Assembly (NCBI GenBank): GCA_036375215.1
Contig: DASUSH010000086.1
Span: 1 to 38,112 of the forward strand
Length of the DNA: 38,112 bases
Origin: DASUSH01 sp036375215
GTDB lineage: Bacteria > Actinomycetota > Thermoleophilia > Solirubrobacterales > 70-9
Direction: 5' to 3'
Shown here: positions 24,302 to 31,311 of the stretch, one piece after another
Layout: every line of letters starts with the position of its first letter
Position numbering within the stretch: position 1 is the first letter of the stretch
Made by a program: the position numbers and the translations under genes
Notes under the pieces: model-generated
The model's database searches: none
What the model was told of the DNA's origin: nothing
The model's input: only the letters and a program-made list of their open reading frames with translations

Positions 24302-25249
24302 GTGAGCGTCACCGGAGCGAGGGCGCGGATCGCCGAGCAGGCCGCGGCGACGATCGGCAACACGCCGGTCGTCGCGCTCTCCCGGCTGGGGACCGGGCTC
24401 GGCGCCGAGGTCGTCGCCAAGCTCGAGCAGATGAACCCCGGCGGCTCGGTCAAGGACCGGATCGGGGTGGCGATGATCGACGCGGCCGAGGAGCAGGGCC
24501 GGATCGAGCCGGGCCGCTCGGTGATCGTCGAGCCGACCTCGGGCAATACCGGCATCGCCCTCGCCCTCGTCTGCGCGGCGCGCGGGTACCACCTCGTGCT
24601 CACGCTGCCCGAGGGGATGTCGCGCGAGCGCTCGAAGCTCCTGCGCGCCTACGGCGCCGTCGTGCGCGAGACGCCCTCACTGGGCGGGATGAACGAGGCC
24701 GTCGACCTCGCCCGCGAGATCGCCTCCGCCGAGAACGCCTACATGCCGCAGCAGTTCTCGAACCCGGCGAACCCGGAGATCCACCGGCGCACGACCGCCG
24801 AGGAGATCTGGCGCGACCTAGACGGCGAGGTCGACGCGCTCGTCTGCGGCGTCGGCACCGGCGGCACGATCACCGGCGTGGGCCAGGTCCTGAAGGAGCG
24901 CCGCCCCGAGCTCCACGTGCTCGCCGTCGAACCCGAGCGCTCGCCGGTCCTCTCCGGCGGCGAGCCGGGGCCCCACAACATCCAGGGCATCGGCGCCGGC
25001 TTCGTCCCCGAGATCCTCGACCGCTCGGTGATCGACGAGATCGTCACGGTCGAGGACGACGTCGCGATCGAATGCGCCCACCAGTGCGCCCAGCGCGAAG
25101 GCCTGCTCGTCGGCATCTCCGCCGGCGCGGCGATCTACGCCGCCCTCCAGCTCGCCTCGCGCCGGGAGATGGCGGGCAAGCGGATCGTCACGATCGTCCC
25201 CGACGGCGGCGAGCGCTACATGTCGCTGCCCTTCTTCTCACCCGAGTAA
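24302..25249 (+). CDS. cysK: Cysteine synthase (O-acetylserine sulfhydrylase)
   Basis: CysK makes cysteine from O-acetylserine and sulfide using PLP. The sequence contains TIGNTPVVALSR, the PLP lysine in MNPGGSVKDRIGVAM (Lys51), EPTSGNTGIALA for phosphate binding, GVGTGGTITGVG and IQGIGAGFVPEIL. Length is 315 residues, normal for CysK. GTG 24293 (MRPVSVTG) is an alternative start, but TACGGT at 24289-24294 fits a -10 for the GTG at 24302. The stop overlaps the cysE start (TAATG), so CysK and CysE are coupled and probably form the usual cysteine synthase complex. Confidence 0.95.
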   Translation: MSVTGARARIAEQAAATIGNTPVVALSRLGTGLGAEVVAKLEQMNPGGSVKDRIGVAMIDAAEEQGRIEPGRSVIVEPTSGNTGIALALVCAARGYHLVLTLPEGMSRERSKLLRAYGAVVRETPSLGGMNEAVDLAREIASAENAYMPQQFSNPANPEIHRRTTAEEIWRDLDGEVDALVCGVGTGGTITGVGQVLKERRPELHVLAVEPERSPVLSGGEPGPHNIQGIGAGFVPEILDRSVIDEIVTVEDDVAIECAHQCAQREGLLVGISAGAAIYAALQLASRREMAGKRIVTIVPDGGERYMSLPFFSPE

Positions 25250-25986
25250 TGCTCGGCCTGGGGACACTCTCGAGGGTGCTTCGCGAGGTGACGAGCGATG
25301 TCGCCGCCGCGCGCGATCGCGATCCGGCAGCGCGGGGGGTGGGGACCGTTGAGATCCTCGCGACCTGGCCCGGGGTGCAGGCGATCCTCTCCCACCGCAT
25401 CGCCCACGTGATGCACGAGGCCCGGGTGCCGCTCGTGCCGCTGGCGCTCTCCTACGCGACCCGCGCCGTGACCAGCATCGAGATCCACCCCGCGGCAAAG
25501 ATCGGCGAGGACTTCTTCATCGACCACGGGGCCGGCGTCGTCATCGGCGAGACCGCCGAGATCGGCTGCTGCGTGACGCTCTACCAGGGCGTCACCCTCG
25601 GCGGCACCGGCTTCGCGCGAGGCAAGCGCCACCCGACGCTTGAGAGTTACGTCACCGTGGGCTCCGGAGCCAAGCTGCTCGGGCCGATCACCGTCGGCTC
25701 CCGCGCGAAGGTCGGCGCCAACACGGTCGTGATCGAGGACGTGCCGGAGAACTCCACCGTCGTCGGCAACCCGGGCCATCCGGTCCGCGTCGAGGGCCGC
25801 AAGCCCGAGGGACCAGACACGGACTGGATCCACCTGCCCGACCCGATCGCGGATGCGATCAAGGGCCTCTCCGAGCGCGTCCGCGAGCTCGAGAACCAGC
25901 TCGCCGAGGAGCGCGGCCACGAGGCGCCCGGCGATCGGGTCCGCGAGCTGCGGCCGAAGCGGGGACCGTCGTCGGCCGGCGGCTGA
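25249..25986 (+). CDS. cysE: Serine O-acetyltransferase
   Basis: CysE transfers acetyl from acetyl-CoA to serine, providing the CysK substrate. The 245-residue product has HRIAHVMHEARVPLVPLAL, then the left-handed beta-helix with IHPAAKIGEDFFIDHGAGVV, IGETAEIG and TLYQGVTLGGTGF, and KVGANTVVIEDVP. It lacks the long N-terminal domain of the enteric enzyme, as in the short EpsC-type proteins. The C-terminal ~55 residues after VRVEGRK are polar and probably coiled. The ATG at 25249 overlaps the cysK stop by one base. Confidence 0.95.
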   Translation: MLGLGTLSRVLREVTSDVAAARDRDPAARGVGTVEILATWPGVQAILSHRIAHVMHEARVPLVPLALSYATRAVTSIEIHPAAKIGEDFFIDHGAGVVIGETAEIGCCVTLYQGVTLGGTGFARGKRHPTLESYVTVGSGAKLLGPITVGSRAKVGANTVVIEDVPENSTVVGNPGHPVRVEGRKPEGPDTDWIHLPDPIADAIKGLSERVRELENQLAEERGHEAPGDRVRELRPKRGPSSAGG

Positions 25987-25992
25987 GCGGCG

Positions 25993-26088
25993 ATGCCGAA
26001 ATGGGCCGTGGTCCCGCTGGCGTTCGCGGTTGCCCTCTTCGTGGCGAGCCGGCTCGAGGCCGGCGAGCTCGACCGGATCTACTCGTAG
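25993..26088 (+). CDS. Putative 31-residue membrane peptide
   Basis: An ATG at 25993, 6 bp after the cysE stop, opens a 31-codon frame: MPKWAVVPLAFAVALFVASR followed by a charged end LEAGELDRIYS. One membrane helix with a positive N-terminus and acidic tail is evident. The short gap and same strand suggest it belongs to the cysK-cysE transcript. The ribosome binding site is weak, so it may not be translated. Function unknown. Confidence 0.45.
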   Translation: MPKWAVVPLAFAVALFVASRLEAGELDRIYS

Positions 26089-26112
26089 TGCGGGATCGAC
26101 TGAGTCGCTCTC

Positions 26113-26118
26113 TATGCT
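26113..26118 (+). promoter_or_regulatory. -10 element of a leaderless uvrD/pcrA promoter
   Basis: TATGCT ends 6 bp before GTG 26125. No Shine-Dalgarno precedes the GTG, which supports a leaderless transcript. The same hexamer stands before gatC. Confidence 0.5.
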
Positions 26119-26124
26119 CGGCGG

Positions 26125-28398
26125 GTGGCCGCCACGGAGGCAGAACGGGAGCATGAGCAGGGTGAGCTCGGCGCTCCGCTGACGCCTGGCGCGACCCAGA
26201 TCGAGCGCCTCGTCGAGGGGCTGAACGAGCCCCAGCGCCGGGCGGTCGAGCACGGCGAGGGCCCGCTCCTGGTGTTGGCCGGCGCCGGCTCGGGCAAGAC
26301 CCGCGTGCTCACCCACCGGATCGCCTATCTGGTCGCGACCGGCCTCGCCCACCCGAGCGAGATCCTGGCGATCACGTTCACCAACAAGGCGGCGGACGAG
26401 ATGCGCCAGCGCGTGGAGGGCCTCGTGGGCGGCGTCTCGCGCCTGATGTGGGTGATGACCTTCCACTCGGCCTGCGCGCGGATCCTGCGCCGCGAGGCCG
26501 AGCGCCTCGGGTACAAGCGCTCGTTCACGATCTACGACTCGGCCGACTCGCAGCGGATGGTGAAGCGCTGCATGGACGAGCTCGACGTCGATCCGAAGCG
26601 CTTCCCGGCGCGGGCCGTGCAGTCGCAGATCTCGGGGGCGAAGAACCGCCTGCTCGACGCCGAGGGCTACCGCGAGGAGACCGCCGGGTTCTTCGAGGAC
26701 ACGGTCGGCGACGTCTACGCGCTTTACGAGCGCCGCATGCACGAGGCGAACGCGATGGACTTCGACGATCTGCTCGTCCGCACGGTCAACCTCTTCGAGC
26801 TCTTCGAGGACGTCAGGCGCCGCTACCAGAAGGCGTTCCGCTGGATCCTCGTCGACGAGTATCAGGACACGAACCGAGCCCAGTACCGCCTCCTCCAGCT
26901 GCTCTCGGAGGAGCACGGGAACCTGGCGGTGGTCGGTGACGATGCGCAGAGCGTGTACGGATTCCGCCACGCCGACATCCGCAACATCCTCGACTTCGAG
27001 CGCGACTTCCCTGGCGCCGAGGTCGTGAAGCTCGAGCAGAACTACCGCTCGACCGAGGTGATCCTCGAGGCGGCGAACGCGGTGATCGCCAATAACCGCG
27101 AGCAGAAGCCGAAGGAGCTGTGGACCGACCTCGGCCGGGGCGAGCTCGTGAAGGTCGCCGAGCTCGGCGACGAGCACGAGGAGGCGCGCTACGTCGCCGG
27201 CGAGATCGGCCACCTCGTCGCGGACGAGGACTACGGCCGCTCCGAGGTCGCGGTCTTCTACCGCACCAACGCGCAGAGCCGCGTGCTCGAGGACACCCTG
27301 GTGCGCTTCGACGTGCCCTACCAGGTGATCGGCGGCACCAAGTTCTACGAGCGGGCCGAGATCAAGGACGCGATCGCCTATCTCAGCCTGCTCGCCAACC
27401 CCGCGGACGCGGTCTGCTTCGGGCGGATCGTCAACGCGCCCCGGCGCGGGATCGGCAACACCACCCAGGGCCGGCTGCTCTCGCACGCGAACACGACCGG
27501 GCAGACGATCTGGGAGGTCGTCGAGCGCGTCGAGGCGGTGCCAAACCTCGGCTCCGCGGCCCGCAAGTCGGTCGCCCGCTTCGCCGAGACGATGGCCGCG
27601 CTGCGCGAGCGCGCGGAGAAGGGGGGGAGCGTCGCCGACCTGCTCGAGGCGGTGATCAACGAGACCGGTTACGCCGAGGCGCTCGAGGCCGAGCGCACGA
27701 TCGAGGCCGAGGGGCGGCTCGAGAACCTGCACGAGCTGATCGGCGTCGCCGCCGAGTTCGACCTGAACCGCGAGGTCGAGGGCGACGGCGAGGTGACCCC
27801 GCTCGAGGAGTTCCTCCAGCAGATCTCGCTGCTCTCCGACCAGGACGCGATCACCGACGACGAGGGCCAGATCACGCTGATGACGCTGCACAACGCCAAG
27901 GGGCTCGAGTTCCCGGTCGTCTTCGTGATCGGCGCCGAGGAGGGCGTCTTCCCGCACTCGCGCTCGGTCGAGGAGGGCAACATCGAGGAGGAGCGCCGGC
28001 TCGCCTACGTCGCGATCACGCGCGCCAAGCAGCGCCTCTACGTGACCTGCGCGCAGCGCCGCAGCCTGTTCGGGCGCCGGCCGGAATTCAACATGCCCTC
28101 GCGCTTTTTGGGCGAGCTCCCCGACGAGCTGGTCGAGCGCAAGCAGTCCGAGAACATGATGCGCCGCGGGGGCGGCGAGGGCGCCGGGCGATTCTCCCTC
28201 GGCAGCCCGGTGGCCCGACCGGAGCCGAAGCTGCCGGCGGTCGAGTTTCGCACCGGCGACGACGTCGTCCATGCCAGCTTCGGCGAGGGCGTCGTCACCC
28301 AGGTCGAGGCCGGGAACGTGCTGGTCGTGCGCTTTTCCGGCGACGGCGTGGAGAAGAAGCTGATGGCGGAGTACGCGCCGCTCAAGAAGGTCTCCTGA
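26125..28398 (+). CDS. pcrA: UvrD/PcrA-type DNA helicase
   Basis: The 757-residue SF1A helicase has the Q-motif (LNEPQRRAVEHGEGPLLVLA), Walker A GAGSGKT at 53-59, TFTNKAADEMRQRV, Walker B DEYQD at 244-248, VGDDAQSVYGFR, LEQNYRST, TLMTLHNAKGLEFPVVFV and RRLAYVAITRAK. A C-terminal Tudor-like module (VVHASFGEGVVTQVEAGNVL) matches PcrA, where it binds RNA polymerase. It unwinds DNA in nucleotide excision repair, conflicts with transcription and rolling-circle replication. GTG 26125 fits a leaderless start. folD follows 14 bp downstream. Confidence 0.94.
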   Translation: MAATEAEREHEQGELGAPLTPGATQIERLVEGLNEPQRRAVEHGEGPLLVLAGAGSGKTRVLTHRIAYLVATGLAHPSEILAITFTNKAADEMRQRVEGLVGGVSRLMWVMTFHSACARILRREAERLGYKRSFTIYDSADSQRMVKRCMDELDVDPKRFPARAVQSQISGAKNRLLDAEGYREETAGFFEDTVGDVYALYERRMHEANAMDFDDLLVRTVNLFELFEDVRRRYQKAFRWILVDEYQDTNRAQYRLLQLLSEEHGNLAVVGDDAQSVYGFRHADIRNILDFERDFPGAEVVKLEQNYRSTEVILEAANAVIANNREQKPKELWTDLGRGELVKVAELGDEHEEARYVAGEIGHLVADEDYGRSEVAVFYRTNAQSRVLEDTLVRFDVPYQVIGGTKFYERAEIKDAIAYLSLLANPADAVCFGRIVNAPRRGIGNTTQGRLLSHANTTGQTIWEVVERVEAVPNLGSAARKSVARFAETMAALRERAEKGGSVADLLEAVINETGYAEALEAERTIEAEGRLENLHELIGVAAEFDLNREVEGDGEVTPLEEFLQQISLLSDQDAITDDEGQITLMTLHNAKGLEFPVVFVIGAEEGVFPHSRSVEEGNIEEERRLAYVAITRAKQRLYVTCAQRRSLFGRRPEFNMPSRFLGELPDELVERKQSENMMRRGGGEGAGRFSLGSPVARPEPKLPAVEFRTGDDVVHASFGEGVVTQVEAGNVLVVRFSGDGVEKKLMAEYAPLKKVS

Positions 28399-28412
28399 GC
28401 AGTGACCCACCG

Positions 28413-29273
28413 GTGAGCGCGCGGATCATCGACGGCAAGGCGCACTCGGCGCGCGTGCGCGAGGGCGTCGCCGCGGAGGCAGCCGAGCTCACCGCCGAGC
28501 TCGGGCGCCCGCCGGGCCTCGCGACCGTGCTCGTCGGCGACGACGCCGCCTCGCAGGTCTACGTCCGCAACAAGCGCAAGGGGACCGAGGAGGCGGGGAT
28601 GCGCTCGATCCACCACGAGCTCCCGGCCGACACCTCCCAGGACGACCTGCTGGCGCTGGTGCGCGAGCTCAATGCCGACGCCGAGGTCGACGGCATCCTC
28701 GTCCAGTTGCCGCTCCCCGACGCGATCGACCAGGACGCGGTCGTCGCCGCGATCGACCCCGGCAAGGACGTCGACGGGCTGACCGCGACGAGCGCCGGCC
28801 TGCTCGCCCAGGGCCGCCCCCGCCTCGTCGCCTGCACGCCGTCGGGCGTGATGGAGATGCTCGCCGGGGAGGAGATCGAGGTCGAGGGCGCCGAGGCCGT
28901 GATCGTCGGCCGCTCGATCCTCGTCGGCCGGCCGCTCGCGGCGCTGCTCACGAACGCGAGCGCGACGGTGACCGTCTGCCACTCGCGCACGCGTGACCTC
29001 GCCGGGGTCTGCCGCCGCGCCGACATCCTCGTCGCCGCCGTCGGCTCCCCGGAGATGGTGAAAGGCGATTGGGTGAAGCCCGGTGCGGCGGTGATCGACG
29101 TGGGGATCAACCGCACGGGCGGCGGACTCGTCGGGGACGTCGAGTTCGCCGCCGCGAGCGAGGTCGCCGGCGCGATCACGCCCGTGCCGGGCGGCGTGGG
29201 ACCGATGACGATCGCGATGCTCCTGCGCAACACGGTGCTGGCCGCGAGGCTTGCGTCCGAAGGTGCTGTGTAG
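28413..29273 (+). CDS. folD: FolD bifunctional methylenetetrahydrofolate dehydrogenase/cyclohydrolase
   Basis: The 286-residue enzyme interconverts methylene-, methenyl- and formyl-tetrahydrofolate with NADP. It contains YVRNKRKGTEEAGM with the catalytic Lys, DGILVQLPLPDAIDQDAV, PGKDVDGL, CTPSGVMEML, IVGRSILVGRPLAALL, TVCHSRTRDL and PVPGGVGPMTIAMLLRNT, all FolD signatures. GTG 28413 (MSARIIDGKAHSARV) is the start. It lies 14 bp after pcrA and likely shares its transcript. Confidence 0.96.
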   Translation: MSARIIDGKAHSARVREGVAAEAAELTAELGRPPGLATVLVGDDAASQVYVRNKRKGTEEAGMRSIHHELPADTSQDDLLALVRELNADAEVDGILVQLPLPDAIDQDAVVAAIDPGKDVDGLTATSAGLLAQGRPRLVACTPSGVMEMLAGEEIEVEGAEAVIVGRSILVGRPLAALLTNASATVTVCHSRTRDLAGVCRRADILVAAVGSPEMVKGDWVKPGAAVIDVGINRTGGGLVGDVEFAAASEVAGAITPVPGGVGPMTIAMLLRNTVLAARLASEGAV

Positions 29274-29311
29274 GCTGCGTCCGACCGAATCCCCCGGAGG
29301 AGGAGAGAGTC

Positions 29312-30013
29312 TTGAATACGAACGTTGGCAGAGGGCCGCTGATCGCAGGGATCTCGGCGGTTTTGCTCCTGATCTTCATGTTCTTCGCGTGGTACGGCCT
29401 TGACGGCGTCACCACCAGTGTCGGCGGAGTAGAGCAGCCATCGGTCAATTTCGATGACGCCGCCGAGTTCGGCGGCCTCGGCGATATCGATACCTCGTTC
29501 AACGCCTGGCAGGCGTTCGGCCTGATCGACCTGATCCTGTTCGTCTGCGTCGTCGGGATCGTCGCGCTGGTGATCGCCGAGATGGCGGGTGCCGGGATCA
29601 ACATGCCGGTCTCGCCGGGGCAGATCATCGCCGGGCTCGGCGTGATCGCCTTCCTGTTCATCCTCTTCCGCCTGATCTTCACGCCCGACCTCGTGCCTGA
29701 TATTCCGTCGTTCGGGTTCGGAGACACTGATGTCGACACTGACGTCTCGCGCAAGATCGGGCTCTTCCTGGGCCTGCTCGCCTCGATCGGGATGGCGATC
29801 GGCGGCTGGCTCTCGATGCAGGAGGAGGGCACCTCGCTCGGCGACGTCGGCCGCGGCGGCGGTGCCGGCACCACGCCGCCTCCGGCTTCGCCCGGAGGCC
29901 GGGCTCCGGCCGCTCCGCCTCCGCCTCCGCAGCAGGATCCGCCTCCGCCGCCGCCCGCGGCCGGCGGGTCGCAGCCACCGCCGGCGCCACCACCGCCGCG
30001 CAGCGGTCAGTAG
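29312..30013 (+). CDS. Four-helix membrane protein with proline-rich tail
   Basis: The 233-residue product has four hydrophobic helices (about 9-27, 68-90, 105-125, 145-165) and then a Gly/Pro-rich tail from about 175 with runs of proline. It is a paralogue of the next gene: both have FNAWQAF or FDAFRAF before helix 2, RLIFTPD or YRIIDTPD after helix 3 and GGWLSMQEEGT or GGWLSMRDDGT after helix 4. I do not recognise a named family. TTG 29312 is set by a strong GGAGGAGGAGAG 5' to it. The tail could bind SH3-like or other envelope partners. Confidence 0.75.
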   Translation: MNTNVGRGPLIAGISAVLLLIFMFFAWYGLDGVTTSVGGVEQPSVNFDDAAEFGGLGDIDTSFNAWQAFGLIDLILFVCVVGIVALVIAEMAGAGINMPVSPGQIIAGLGVIAFLFILFRLIFTPDLVPDIPSFGFGDTDVDTDVSRKIGLFLGLLASIGMAIGGWLSMQEEGTSLGDVGRGGGAGTTPPPASPGGRAPAAPPPPPQQDPPPPPPAAGGSQPPPAPPPPRSGQ

Positions 30014-30046
30014 CGCCGGGAGGCCATAAGCGGTAGAAGGGGCGGA

Positions 30047-30520
30047 ATGGACCTCCGCAAGCTCGACGCCGGCGAGATCATCGCCGGCGTCGCCGGCATC
30101 GGCCTGATCGCCTCGATGGCGCTCCTCGACTGGTTCGGCGTCGACGTGCCGCCCGGGACCGAGCCGATCGAGGGATTCGACGCGTTCCGCGCCTTCGACG
30201 TCGTCGACATCCTGCTCCTGCTGCTCGCGCTCGCCGCGATCGCGCTGCCGGTGACGGCGCTCGGATCGAACCGCACCGACGTCCCGACCGCGCTCAGCGC
30301 GCTCCTCACGCTCGCCGCGATCGTCGCCGCGCTCGTCCTCGCCTACCGGATAATCGACACGCCGGACCTGAGCGGCGATCGCTTCGCCCTCGACCGGCCG
30401 CCCTTCAACATCGGCTTCGAGACCACGGTCTCCGTCGGCGCGTTCGTCGGTCTCGCTGCGACCCTCGCGATCGCGGTCGGCGGCTGGCTTTCGATGCGCG
30501 ATGACGGGACGCGCGGTTGA
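30047..30520 (+). CDS. Four-helix membrane protein, paralogue of the upstream gene
   Basis: The 157-residue product has the same four-helix layout as the preceding gene but lacks the proline-rich tail. It opens MDLRKLDAGEIIAGVAGIGL. Conserved points are FDAFRAF, IIDTPD and VGGWLSMRDDG. The ATG at 30047 has GAAGGGG upstream. Its stop overlaps the TTG of the next gene (TTGA), so the two are coupled. The tandem arrangement suggests a gene duplication. Function unknown. Confidence 0.75.
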   Translation: MDLRKLDAGEIIAGVAGIGLIASMALLDWFGVDVPPGTEPIEGFDAFRAFDVVDILLLLLALAAIALPVTALGSNRTDVPTALSALLTLAAIVAALVLAYRIIDTPDLSGDRFALDRPPFNIGFETTVSVGAFVGLAATLAIAVGGWLSMRDDGTRG

Positions 30521-31311
30521 GCGGCCCCCCACCGTCGCCGGGGTCGAAGCGCCGGGAGTGGCTCGTGGGCGGGCTCGGGGTGCTCGCGGCCCTGGTGATC
30601 GCGGCGGTCGTCCTGATCGTCGTGACCGGGGGCGATGACGACGACTGCTGCGCGCCTCCCCCCGACGAGGCGGTGACCGAGGTCCCGCCGTCCGCGGTGG
30701 CGGTCGTCGAGGAGGCGCCCGAGCAGTACGTCGAGATCGACGACTTCGATCCGGCGCTGATTCGCGCCGCCGCGTTCCAGGGGACCAAGGGGGTCCCCGA
30801 GCCCGGCGACCCGCAATACGAGCTCGTGCGCGACCAGGCGATGACCGAGCTCCTGAACGCGGCCTGGGTCGCGGGCGAGGCCGAGGAGCGCGGGATCGCC
30901 GTGACCGACGCCGAGGTCGCTGCGGAGATCGACCGCACGGTCGACGACAGCTTCTCGGACCGCCGGCAATTCGAGGACTTCGTGGCCGACCAGGCCTACT
31001 GCACGGAGGACGAGCTGGCGACGGTCGAGCCCGAGCGCTGCGAGGGCCTGCGAGCCCAGGTGCGCACGACCCTGCTGGCCGACGCGATCACGGCGGAGGT
31101 GCTCGGCACCGCGGCGCCGGACACGACCGACCCCGATCAGGCCGAGGCGACGGAGGCGTTCCAGAACGAGTTCACGGAGAAGTGGACGGCGCGAACCACC
31201 TGCGCGGACGCCTACGTCACGGAGCGCTGCTCGAACGGGACGGAGGCCGCCGGCTCGGGGCCCGCGACCGCGCCCACCCCGGCGCCCGGGGCGCCGCCGG
31301 TCAGCCCGTGA
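30517..31311 (+). CDS. SurA_N-like membrane-anchored protein without a PPIase domain
   Basis: The 264-residue protein has a cytoplasmic start, one membrane helix (about 15-37), a CC pair at 44-45 and then an extracellular part. That part resembles the N-terminal SurA/PrsA chaperone domain: YELVRDQAMTELLNAAWVAGEAEERGIAVTDAEVAAEI, then QFEDFVADQAYCTEDEL. No parvulin PPIase domain follows; instead there is a Thr/Pro/Ala tail. A role in folding of exported proteins is plausible. TTG 30517 overlaps the preceding stop. Its end overlaps the convergent GMC gene by 11 bp. Confidence 0.72.
   Translation: MSGPPPSPGSKRREWLVGGLGVLAALVIAAVVLIVVTGGDDDDCCAPPPDEAVTEVPPSAVAVVEEAPEQYVEIDDFDPALIRAAAFQGTKGVPEPGDPQYELVRDQAMTELLNAAWVAGEAEERGIAVTDAEVAAEIDRTVDDSFSDRRQFEDFVADQAYCTEDELATVEPERCEGLRAQVRTTLLADAITAEVLGTAAPDTTDPDQAEATEAFQNEFTEKWTARTTCADAYVTERCSNGTEAAGSGPATAPTPAPGAPPVSP

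Noticed and set aside
22090..24603. Minus-strand open frame of about 840 codons across the copper genes
   Set aside because: The plus-strand proteins have signal peptides and copper ligands, and the antisense frame has none.
25216..28410. Minus-strand open frame of about 1,060 codons across cysE and pcrA
   Set aside because: The plus strand encodes well-supported enzymes here; the antisense product has no domain.
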